Source: Bacteroidota bacterium
Lineage (GTDB): Bacteria; Bacteroidota; Bacteroidia; Chitinophagales; LD1
DNA length: 64,000 nucleotides
Reading direction: 5' to 3'
Assembly: GCA_018267365.1 (NCBI GenBank)
Contig: JAFDYQ010000006.1
Location: 1 to 64,000 of the forward strand
The position numbers and the translations under genes are program-made. Of this stretch, positions 1-7,760 are shown one piece after another. The notes beneath the pieces were generated by a model that had not been told where the DNA came from, searched no databases, and saw nothing but the letters and a program-made list of their open reading frames with translations. The number at the start of each line of letters is the position of its first letter. The stretch's first letter is position 1.

Positions 1-66
1 TTTGAATTCATTATATAAGTCAACTTTTGTGTCAACTTATTTCAGGACGGAACAGGATATAAATGG

Positions 67-94
67 AAAAGGGGCCCGAAAGCCCCTTTTTTTT
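67..94 (+). terminator. Rho-independent terminator hairpin
   Basis: A GGGGC/GCCCC stem (71-75 with 82-86) is followed by eight T on the plus strand and preceded by four A, so it would end plus-strand transcription entering from outside the window. It may also act, more weakly, on the minus-strand gene that ends at 114. Confidence 0.75.
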
Positions 95-113
95 ATGCGG
101 TTGATCTGACTGA

Positions 114-2432
114 TCATTTCTTCATAATGTTTCGTACACTGACTGCATTGTCCGCACCGCGGAGCATCAGGGTGTATATACCATTGCTGTAGGCGGAGAG
201 GTCTAGCTCTGTGCGATCCGTTGCTTGAGCAAAATCTTTTACTAAAATCGTCCTGCCCACCATATCGACCAGCTCTATGTGCAGCAAACCTGCAGCCTGA
301 ATATGCAGCAGCCCCTCGGTAGGTACAGGATATACCGAAGCATGCAGTGCATCTGCCTCGGCTATACCTACACCTGTCAGCGTATATACTGCAGATGTAT
401 CGGAGCATCCGCTGGCGTTGGTCACGAGTACGGTGTAGGCACCGTCCTGCGTGGCGGTGTAGTTTTGACCGGTAGCGCCATTGATCTGGGCACCATCCAG
501 AAACCACTGATAGCTGCTGAAAGTACCAGTACTGAGGGTAGCGCCGCTGGCTGTCACAGTAGGTGCCGGATTACTATTGACTGCTAGTGTGAGGGTCACG
601 ATGCTGTCACAAGCGATGGTATCATTATAAGTGCCCGGAGCGGTATAGTTGTGCCCGTTGATAGTGTATGATTCGCCCTGGCAGATAGCGGCAGAAATAC
701 TGGCGATATGCACAGGCTTGTAGGTCAGAGTCAGCGTCACGATGCTATCGCAGCGGATGGTATCATTGTAAGAGCCGGCAGCGGTATAGGTTGTACCGTT
801 GAATGTATAGGAGCCACCCTGGCAGAAGCTGGCGCTCACCGAGCTGCTATGAACTGTCTTGTAGGTCAGGGTCAACGTGACGATACTGTCGCAACGAATG
901 GTATCGTTATATGAACCCGCCGTAGTATACGTAGTGCCGTCGAATGTGTAGGAGTCTCCCTGGCAGAATGTAGCGCTGACGGATGAGGTATGCACAGTCT
1001 TGTAGGTCAGTGTGAGCGTCACGATACTATCGCAGCGGACGGTATCATTATAGGCACCTGCTGCGGTATAGCTGGTACCATTAAAAACATAGGCATCGCC
1101 CTGGCAGATGCTGGCCTGTACAGCACCTGTGAGCATTGGCTTCACATAGAGATGCAACGTCACGATGCTATCGCAGCCGTGCACCGTGCTGAGCGTATCT
1201 GTATAGGTGCCCGCAGTGGTTTGTGTATTGCCGTGGAATACATAACCTGCTCCGGGGCAGATAGTATCGTATAGTGCGGTGGCTGCCGTAGGATAGACTA
1301 CAGCAGTAGTAGTATTGCTACTGGCTGTGGTGGTAGAGAGGCAGGAGTAGTTTGATGTCACCATTACATACACAGAGTCGTTATTGGCCGGGCTGCTCAG
1401 TGTGTATGAAGGACCGCTGCCGGCACTGCTGTTATTCAGATACCAGGTGTAAGCCGGAGCCGTACCCCCATTGGTCACAGAGCTGACGGAGAAAACAATG
1501 GCGCTGCCGGGGCATACTGCAGCTGGTGAGTCTGTGATAGATACTGACGGAGACACAGGCGCATTGATCACGATATCGGTGCCGTTATCTCCAGAAGTGT
1601 AGTATACAGGGTTACTATTGACCACACGTACACGGTAGCCTGTGCCCGCTGTGATGCCTGCGGGTATCACTGCAGAGATGGGAGAGGTGGTGCCGGCACC
1701 GATCAGGCTGCTGGTAGCATCTGACGGGAAAACACCGCCGGCGTCAGACAGCTGGATATGAAAAGAATCGGTAAACGATCCGACTGATGTAAAAGGTACT
1801 GCGATCGTATCACTGCTGCTCTGGCAGAAGGGGCCGAATGCGGCTGCAGATGTAGTAATGCTGGTAGCACTGGTGACTGTGCCATTGATGGTCAGATTGA
1901 GCGCCTGCAGTGTGCCTGACAGGTTTGATGCGTGAAAACCATACACCCGGAAAAGGAGGGTGCTATCTACTGGCACATTGAAGCTGGTAGTCCAGGATGC
2001 TGTGGCTGTACTGCCGCAGCTGCCAGTGCCGGGAGCATCGTTTGAGCCCTTGTCTATCCAGGTAGCGCCGTGGTCTGTGCTATATGCCAGGCGGATACTG
2101 GCCGGGCCGGTACCTGACCTGCGCAGGCCTACGCTGAAACCCGTCACGGAGAGCATATAGCCCGGGTTTGCCTGGACCTCAGCCTGGATACCTGCCTTGC
2201 CGGTAGTAAATATCTGGGAGGAGTCAAAAGTGGTGGAACTGTATCCGGTGCTGCACGGAGAGGAGGGCCTTGTAGCGCCATTGACGCGAACGAGTCCCAG
2301 ACCTGTAGCATTGACAGCTACAGAGGCTACAGTGCCGGCTGTATCATTGGTATAAGAGTAGATCTGGCCATAGCTGCTGAGCAGACAGCCGGTCATGAGC
2401 AGCATAAAAAGTGGTCGTAGTAAATGTTTCAT
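114..2432 (-). CDS. Repeat-containing secreted protein with T9SS type A sorting domain
   Basis: A large surface or secreted protein of unknown function. Translation from the ATG at 2432 begins with a typical signal peptide (MKHLLRPLFMLLMTGCLLSSYG), so I prefer it to the ATG at 2468, which adds 12 residues of non-signal sequence. The N-terminal third looks like a beta-sandwich region; an Ig-like segment follows, then five tandem units of about 47 residues built on CQGxSYTFNGTTYTAAGSY and CDSIVTLTLTY. The last ~75 residues are a T9SS type A sorting domain (YPVPTEG start, GIYTLML near the end), which directs export and attachment to the cell surface. The repeats are Ser/Thr-rich adhesin-like units, but no ligand can be inferred. 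It stands alone, divergent from nothing, with nnr 133 bp upstream on the same strand. Confidence 0.9.
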   Translation of the reverse strand: MKHLLRPLFMLLMTGCLLSSYGQIYSYTNDTAGTVASVAVNATGLGLVRVNGATRPSSPCSTGYSSTTFDSSQIFTTGKAGIQAEVQANPGYMLSVTGFSVGLRRSGTGPASIRLAYSTDHGATWIDKGSNDAPGTGSCGSTATASWTTSFNVPVDSTLLFRVYGFHASNLSGTLQALNLTINGTVTSATSITTSAAAFGPFCQSSSDTIAVPFTSVGSFTDSFHIQLSDAGGVFPSDATSSLIGAGTTSPISAVIPAGITAGTGYRVRVVNSNPVYYTSGDNGTDIVINAPVSPSVSITDSPAAVCPGSAIVFSVSSVTNGGTAPAYTWYLNNSSAGSGPSYTLSSPANNDSVYVMVTSNYSCLSTTTASSNTTTAVVYPTAATALYDTICPGAGYVFHGNTQTTAGTYTDTLSTVHGCDSIVTLHLYVKPMLTGAVQASICQGDAYVFNGTSYTAAGAYNDTVRCDSIVTLTLTYKTVHTSSVSATFCQGDSYTFDGTTYTTAGSYNDTIRCDSIVTLTLTYKTVHSSSVSASFCQGGSYTFNGTTYTAAGSYNDTIRCDSIVTLTLTYKPVHIASISAAICQGESYTINGHNYTAPGTYNDTIACDSIVTLTLAVNSNPAPTVTASGATLSTGTFSSYQWFLDGAQINGATGQNYTATQDGAYTVLVTNASGCSDTSAVYTLTGVGIAEADALHASVYPVPTEGLLHIQAAGLLHIELVDMVGRTILVKDFAQATDRTELDLSAYSNGIYTLMLRGADNAVSVRNIMKK
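584..1266 (-). repeat. Five tandem ~141-bp coding repeats
   Basis: Five in-frame units of about 141 bp encode roughly 47 residues each, with conserved CQG, NGT.YT, G.YNDT and CDSIVTLTL blocks. The three middle units are the most alike at DNA level; the outer two have diverged. Such arrays can expand and contract by recombination. Confidence 0.85.
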
Positions 2433-2565
2433 TTGTTTAATTCTGTTGAGCAATGGCGCAAAATACACAAAATGACAAGTTGTTAAAATCCAAACTAGGT
2501 GAGACTAACCGAAATGATGGTAAATCAGACCGGATATTAACCTAATACTAACAATGGTGCGGGTT

Positions 2566-4083
2566 TCATAGTCTTTTGCTATCATATATCCGGCGCATGG
2601 CATCGGATATGTGACGGATGATATCCGAGGCCAGAAATGCCTCGGCATGGATGTGCTCTACGCCGATATCTGCCGCCAGGCCATGGATATATACGCCCAG
2701 ACAGGCTGCTACAGCGGGCTCATAGCCGCGGGCCAACAGCCCCGTGAGTATGCCAGTCAAAACATCACCACTGCCACCCTTGGCCAAAGCCGGATTGCCG
2801 GTAGAGTTAAACCAGACTGATCCGTCGGGCAGGACTGTAGCCGTGTGGGCTCCTTTCAGCACGATCACGAGGTCATTTTTCTGAGCCAGCTTTTGGGCTG
2901 TCTGCAGCCGATCCCAGCTGCTGTTGTGTTTTTGAGTGAGGCGGTCAAACTCCTTGGGATGAGGCGTCAGGATGGTGAGTGGCGGGAGAAATTCCAGCCA
3001 GGTCTTGTTTTGAGATAATATATTCAGTGCATCTGCATCGATTACCAGATTGTCGGAGACGGACTGGATTACCTGTTTCACGAGCTGCGCAGTGGCGGGG
3101 TGCGTACCGATACCCGGTCCGATGCCGACCGCAGTATACGGATCCATGGCAGGCGGGGTACTGATATACTCCTGCTCAAGGTCTGTGCTGACCATAGCCT
3201 CAGGGGTGGTAGTCTGCATGATCTGATAGCCACAGGAGGGCAGATGTGCCGTGAGCAACCCTGCTCCACTGTGCAGTAAGGCGGAGGCAGAGAGGACTGC
3301 TGCACCCATTTTGCCGCGGGAGCCGGCCAGCAGCAGTGCATGGCCATATGTGCCCTTATGTGAAAACTTGGAGCGGTCTTTCAGCAGCGGCTGCAATGTA
3401 TGGGCAGAGACATAAAAGTATGTAGAGGCACTCTCAGGAATGAAGCTCGTATCAACACCGATATCCAAAACTTCAAACTCACCTGTATACTCGCCGCTCT
3501 CGGCAAACATGAAAGATAACTTTGGCTGCTGAAATGTAAGGGTACGCCAGGCTTTTACTATGGCGGTTTTAGTGTCTGTGGCCTCGTCCGTACGCAGGCC
3601 GCTGGGCACATCTATGGAGATGATGTGCATGCCGCATGAGTTGATGTGCCGGATGGCCTCTGCTATGAGCCCGTGAGCGGGTTTATTGAGCCCGGTGCCC
3701 AGGATAGCATCTATCACTATGCTGCCGTCGGAGAGGAGCATATCTGACGCAGCGTTCACATATGTGATCGCTGCCTTGTCCTGTGCTGTGAGCCGCGTCA
3801 GGTTTGCAGCAAAGTCGGGACTGGCATCAGGGGTGTATTCCAGTATATATACCTGCACTTTGTATCCCTGGTCTGCCATCAGGCGGGCTATTGCCAGGCC
3901 GTCACCTCCATTGTTACCTTTGCCGCATACGATCGCGGCCCTGGTCACGTCCGGGGCGAGGCGCTGTATAGCCTGCATGGCGGCCAATGCGGCACGCTCC
4001 ATCAGGTCGAGTGAGAGGATACGTTCGTGAGATATAGTGTACAGGTCTGCCTCTCGTATCTGCGGCGCGGAGAGAATTTTCAT
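2566..4083 (-). CDS. nnr: Bifunctional NAD(P)HX epimerase/dehydratase
   Basis: Cytosolic repair enzyme that restores damaged (hydrated) NADH and NADPH. The N-terminal half (about 1-215) is the YjeF_N-type epimerase, with the GKGNNGGDGLAIARLM motif that binds the nicotinamide nucleotide phosphate. The C-terminal half (about 225-500) is the ribokinase-like ADP/ATP-dependent dehydratase, with the GNPALAKGGSGDVLTGI motif; Asp440 is the expected catalytic base. The 505-residue length matches the usual fused form. The start at 4083 opens directly into the conserved MKILSAPQIREAD sequence. The leader carries a possible small membrane peptide ORF. Nothing looks damaged. Confidence 0.97.
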   Translation of the reverse strand: MKILSAPQIREADLYTISHERILSLDLMERAALAAMQAIQRLAPDVTRAAIVCGKGNNGGDGLAIARLMADQGYKVQVYILEYTPDASPDFAANLTRLTAQDKAAITYVNAASDMLLSDGSIVIDAILGTGLNKPAHGLIAEAIRHINSCGMHIISIDVPSGLRTDEATDTKTAIVKAWRTLTFQQPKLSFMFAESGEYTGEFEVLDIGVDTSFIPESASTYFYVSAHTLQPLLKDRSKFSHKGTYGHALLLAGSRGKMGAAVLSASALLHSGAGLLTAHLPSCGYQIMQTTTPEAMVSTDLEQEYISTPPAMDPYTAVGIGPGIGTHPATAQLVKQVIQSVSDNLVIDADALNILSQNKTWLEFLPPLTILTPHPKEFDRLTQKHNSSWDRLQTAQKLAQKNDLVIVLKGAHTATVLPDGSVWFNSTGNPALAKGGSGDVLTGILTGLLARGYEPAVAACLGVYIHGLAADIGVEHIHAEAFLASDIIRHISDAMRRIYDSKRL

Positions 4084-4144
4084 TAGCTGTATTTATGCGC
4101 AAATTAATGAATTTGCACATGCCTCCAGAATATAAGAAGTACTC

Positions 4145-4219
4145 CTATTTCTGTGCCAGGGGCCCATTGAGTTTGAGCCAGGCCAGCACAGCTACCAATA
4201 TTATCAATCCGCAGAACAT
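4145..4219 (-). CDS. Possible 24-residue single-span membrane peptide
   Basis: A short minus-strand reading frame begins with ATG at 4219 after a purine-rich stretch (AAAAGTAAAAGAGACGACC) and encodes MFCGLIILVAVLAW followed by LKLNGPLAQK and a TAG stop. The product would be one hydrophobic segment with a short basic tail, the usual look of small membrane proteins. It lies 61 bp upstream of nnr on the same strand and could be cotranscribed with it. There is no homology evidence; it may be chance. Confidence 0.35.
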   Translation of the reverse strand: MFCGLIILVAVLAWLKLNGPLAQK

Positions 4220-4442
4220 GGTCGTCTCTTTTACTTTTGTGAGGGCGTATCAGTCAAACAGCCGAGAGTCAAAGTAGCAAGTCTATATGTATCTATACGC
4301 GGGGGCGCGCAGAGAGGTTCTGTTTTTTACCTTTTTTGATCTGTGTACAGTGTGTTCATTGATTTTAATATTTTAGAGCAGGGTGTTTTGACACAGAAGC
4401 CTGATCTGTGCGTATATCATCCATAAGTTATCGCAAAAGGGA
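4220..4442. other. Divergent intergenic region
   Basis: Together with 4084-4144 this separates nnr (minus) from the histidine kinase (plus). It must hold the promoters for both directions, but I could not find a convincing TTTG/TAnnTTTG pair. No tRNA, riboswitch or repeat was seen. Confidence 0.5.
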
Positions 4443-6167
4443 ATGAAAAGAGTGGCTGGATATATCAGCAGATTGCTTGATTACTTTCTGGGGCTGGGTG
4501 TAGATCCCTCGGAGCAGGATATTTCGCGAAGAGCGTATATCCAGTATTTCAACTTTGACCTGATGGGCTATATGGGTTTTGCCGTACTGACGGTCCCGGT
4601 AGTCATGTTGCTGCCCGGTGACGCACGTACTGTACTACAGGTACTCGCAGCTATATATGTAGCAGTCATATCCCTATGTTTCTATCTGAATAGCAAGGGG
4701 CATCATATTGTTTCCTCTTTTATCATTCATATAGGTCTGCTGCTGGTAGTAGCCTATACAGATATTTATTTTGGTGCGGAGTCTCATCTCTACTTTTTTC
4801 TCATTACGGTTTGTGTCACGCCGCTCTTTTTCCTGCGAGACAGGAAGTGGCTGGCGTATCTGATGATGGCCATGGGCTTTGGCTTATTTCTGATCCTGGC
4901 AGAAAACCTGATAGATCTCCCCGCCCCGGTCAATCAATCTCCTGCGGTCATAAAGTTCTTTCACCATCTGGTCAATATAACTTTGATACCGCTCACCACA
5001 CTGCGCTTCATATACATCTTTATGATCAATGACCGCTATTTGTCAGAGATCAATGAGCAGAGGCAGTTTCTGCGAAAGGTGATAGATCTCAATCCCAGCT
5101 TCATTTTTGCAAAGGACAGGAGGGGGCAGTTTACCCTGGCCAATGATGCGGTGGCCAAAGCCTATGGTACCACACCCGACATACTGGTAGGCAAAACAGA
5201 TGCAGACTATAACTCAAACCAGGAAGAAGTGATCCAATTTCGCCAGGATGATATAGAGGTGATGGACAGCGGGCAGTCCAAGTATATCCCGCTGGAGATC
5301 GTCACAGACCCGGGTGGCAGAAAGTACTACCTACAAACAGTCAAAACGCCGATAGAGGATGAAAACGGGATAGTGAACCAGCTGCTGGGTGTCTCTACAG
5401 ATATCACCGAGCGCATACAGCAGCAGCGTGAGCTGGAGCAGATGCGCGATGCACTGGCCAGGAAAAATAAAGAGATGGAAAAGTACATCGACTCCAATCT
5501 GCAACTGGAGAACTTTGCCTATATCGCCTCGCATGACCTGAAGGAGCCGCTGCGCTCTATCATAGGCTACTCTCAGCTGCTGGAGCGCCGCTATGCAGAT
5601 AAACTGGACGATGAGGGCAGGCAATTTATAGACCACCTGATCACCTCTACCAAAAATATGAACATGCTCATTACAGATCTGCTGCTATTCTCGCGGGTCA
5701 ATACGGATGAAGTGAAACGGCAAGCGCTGATGCTGGCCGAGGTCAGGGCGCAAGTGACGGATAATCTGAAAACCATGATCCGTGAGACCGGAGCCATGAT
5801 CCAATGGCATGAAATGCCTGACACGATCACTGCTGACCGATCACGCATGGTGCAGATGTTTCAGAATCTGATAGCTAACGGTATCAAGTTTCGCACTGCC
5901 GGTGTGCAGCCCGTCATAGATGTCAGCTACCGGCTGTGGGAAGATCATCACGAATTTACCGTGCGGGACAATGGCATAGGCATAGAACCTAAGTTTCACG
6001 AGCGTGTATTCCATATCTTCCACCGGCTGCACAACAGGCATGAGTACGAAGGTAGCGGCATAGGACTGGCCACCTGTACCAAGATAGCCGAGCAGCATAA
6101 CGGGTCTATCAGAGTGGAGTCGAGGCCGGGAGCGGGCAGCTCATTCATCTTTACTATAGCGCGCTGA
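4443..6167 (+). CDS. Membrane PAS-domain sensor histidine kinase
   Basis: Inner-membrane sensor kinase. About six hydrophobic segments lie between residues 35 and 200 with no large periplasmic loop, so the signal is probably sensed in or near the membrane. A PAS domain follows (about 205-325), then a short coiled coil, a HisKA domain with the phospho-accepting His in ASHDLKEPLRSIIGY, and an HATPase domain with NLIANGIKF (N box), DNGIGI (G1) and GSGIGLATC (G2). No receiver domain or response regulator lies next to it; the next gene, 1 bp away, is a Crp/Fnr-type regulator, so the two are probably cotranscribed. The signal and phosphorylation partner are unknown. Confidence 0.93.
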   Translation: MKRVAGYISRLLDYFLGLGVDPSEQDISRRAYIQYFNFDLMGYMGFAVLTVPVVMLLPGDARTVLQVLAAIYVAVISLCFYLNSKGHHIVSSFIIHIGLLLVVAYTDIYFGAESHLYFFLITVCVTPLFFLRDRKWLAYLMMAMGFGLFLILAENLIDLPAPVNQSPAVIKFFHHLVNITLIPLTTLRFIYIFMINDRYLSEINEQRQFLRKVIDLNPSFIFAKDRRGQFTLANDAVAKAYGTTPDILVGKTDADYNSNQEEVIQFRQDDIEVMDSGQSKYIPLEIVTDPGGRKYYLQTVKTPIEDENGIVNQLLGVSTDITERIQQQRELEQMRDALARKNKEMEKYIDSNLQLENFAYIASHDLKEPLRSIIGYSQLLERRYADKLDDEGRQFIDHLITSTKNMNMLITDLLLFSRVNTDEVKRQALMLAEVRAQVTDNLKTMIRETGAMIQWHEMPDTITADRSRMVQMFQNLIANGIKFRTAGVQPVIDVSYRLWEDHHEFTVRDNGIGIEPKFHERVFHIFHRLHNRHEYEGSGIGLATCTKIAEQHNGSIRVESRPGAGSSFIFTIAR

Positions 6168-6168
6168 T

Positions 6169-6753
6169 ATGGGAGATGTACTATCTATGCGCAGGCTGAT
6201 AGAGCAGTTCGTCCTGGTGACGGATGAGGAGTGGCTGATGATGCAGTCCCTGCTCTCTGAGCGCACCATCAGGAAGCATGACTGTATGATACGCGAGGGA
6301 GTGGTCGGACGCGAGCTCGGATATATACTGGAGGGCGATATGCGGCACTACTATACCCATGCAGAGGAGCAGCGCACCACCTATTTCTACTTTGAGAATT
6401 CCTTCGTAGGTCCCTATATGAGCTGTGTGACAGGGCACCCATCACGCCTGACTATAGAAGCGCTAACTGATACGAAGTTGTTAGTTTTCCCCTACCAAGG
6501 GTTTAAGGATCTTTTTGACAAAAGCCATACGTGGGAGCGTTTTGGCCGCAGGCTGGCGGAGTACCTGGCTATAGGCCTGGAGGACCGCATGGTGGGGCTG
6601 CTCACGCTCACTCCGGAGGAGCGCTACCGCCAGCTGCTGGGCAGCAGCAAAAAGAAGATCCTCGAGCGTATACCACAGCAGCATATAGCCAACTACCTGG
6701 GCATCACACCCGTGAGCCTGAGCCGCATCCGCAAAAGGCTGGCAGATCAGTAG
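6169..6753 (+). CDS. Crp/Fnr-family transcriptional regulator
   Basis: DNA-binding regulator of 194 residues. An N-terminal cyclic-nucleotide-binding-type beta barrel (about 20-125) is followed by a long helix and a C-terminal winged helix-turn-helix; the recognition region reads HIANYLGITPVSLSRIRKRL. No Cys cluster for an Fnr-type Fe-S centre is seen, and the usual cAMP-contacting Arg-Ser pair is not evident, so the ligand is unknown or absent, as in many short Bacteroidota members. It starts one base after the kinase stop codon, pointing to cotranscription. An ATG at 6187 is a possible alternative start. Confidence 0.9.
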   Translation: MGDVLSMRRLIEQFVLVTDEEWLMMQSLLSERTIRKHDCMIREGVVGRELGYILEGDMRHYYTHAEEQRTTYFYFENSFVGPYMSCVTGHPSRLTIEALTDTKLLVFPYQGFKDLFDKSHTWERFGRRLAEYLAIGLEDRMVGLLTLTPEERYRQLLGSSKKKILERIPQQHIANYLGITPVSLSRIRKRLADQ

Positions 6754-6830
6754 GAGGCGGTTTTTCTTATCTTATGTAAATAATCTGACCGGCGGGTCTG
6801 CGCACCTTTGTACCATAAAATCAAAACAAT

Positions 6831-7184
6831 ATGGACAAAGTCATCAAACTGGAAGAGCTGGCACAATTTGCAGCAGTGATCGTAGCGCTCTACTACATGC
6901 CGGTAAATATCAGCTGGTGGGCGTGGCCTATTATATTCCTGCTGCCTGACCTGAGTATGCTGGGATACCTGGCAGGGCCTGCCGCAGGAGGGATCAGTTA
7001 CAATTTCTTTCATCATAAGCTCGTGGCGCTGGCCGTCATAGGCCTGGGATGGTATACCGAAATGCCGTATATGCTACTATCGGGCCTGGTGCTGTATGGC
7101 CACTCCTCTATGGACCGTATAATGGGCTACGGACTCAAATACCTGGATGGATTCAAGCATACACACCTCGGGATGATAGGATAG
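6831..7184 (+). CDS. DUF4260-family small membrane protein
   Basis: A 117-residue polytopic protein with about four hydrophobic segments. The WWAWPIIFLLPDLSMLGYL and YNFFHHK blocks and the final SSMDRIMGYGLKY segment match what I recall of the DUF4260 family, often found beside regulators in soil bacteria. Function is unknown. It sits 77 bp after the Crp/Fnr gene, so regulation by that protein is possible but unproven. Confidence 0.85.
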   Translation: MDKVIKLEELAQFAAVIVALYYMPVNISWWAWPIIFLLPDLSMLGYLAGPAAGGISYNFFHHKLVALAVIGLGWYTEMPYMLLSGLVLYGHSSMDRIMGYGLKYLDGFKHTHLGMIG

Positions 7185-7195
7185 GAGGGAATAAC

Positions 7196-7203
7196 TATAT
7201 TCG
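7196..7203 (+). promoter_or_regulatory. -7 promoter element (TATATTCG)
   Basis: Identical to the -7 box proposed for rpsA and one base off TAnnTTTG. It lies 25 bp before the ATG at 7229. No good -33 TTTG is found at 19 bp, so this is only a half-supported promoter. Confidence 0.4.
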
Positions 7204-7228
7204 CCACCGCTCTAAATAAAAAAGTAAC

Positions 7229-7687
7229 ATGGTCATAGATCATCTCCGCAACGCGGTCAAGTATTATCCTATCAGCCCGTATGTAGCCAAAGGCCTGCTC
7301 TGGATAGAAAAGCACAAAAATGAGCTGGCCACTATGGAGAACGGGCGCTATGAGATACAAGGTGAAGACGTGTATGCTATAGTCAATAGCTACGACACAA
7401 AGCCAGCTGCAGAGTGCGGCTGGGAGGCGCATAAGGTATATTGCGATATACACTACAGTGTGACAGGAGAGGAGTGTATAGCCTATGCTCACATCAGCGG
7501 CATGAAGGAAACACAGCCCTATAATGCAGAACGCGACTATTCTCTCTATGAGGGCGAGGGGGATCGGATGACGGTGCGCGAGGGGATGTTTAGCCTGCTG
7601 ATGCCTGAAGATGTGCATGCTCCGGGCGCTATGACGGGCAGCACTCCGACCTTCCTCAAAAAGGTAGTGATCAAGCTGCGCGCCTGA
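7229..7687 (+). CDS. YhcH/YjgK/YiaL-family (DUF386) protein
   Basis: A 152-residue cytosolic cupin-like beta-sandwich protein. The family is linked to sialic acid and other sugar catabolism in Enterobacteria, though its reaction is poorly defined. Family marks visible here are the paired ESNLMEN-like region (ELATMENGRYEIQGEDVYA), the AECGWEAHKVYCDIHY block and the late HAPG motif (EDVHAPGAM), whose His and Glu residues would hold a metal. No sugar-catabolic genes are nearby, so the substrate cannot be guessed. It follows the DUF4260 gene by 44 bp. Confidence 0.88.
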   Translation: MVIDHLRNAVKYYPISPYVAKGLLWIEKHKNELATMENGRYEIQGEDVYAIVNSYDTKPAAECGWEAHKVYCDIHYSVTGEECIAYAHISGMKETQPYNAERDYSLYEGEGDRMTVREGMFSLLMPEDVHAPGAMTGSTPTFLKKVVIKLRA

Positions 7688-7760
7688 TCACATTGAGATG
7701 ATCCTGCCGCTGGCTGTTTTTATTTCACACTTCTCATTTTAAGCCTCATATTTGGCGCTT

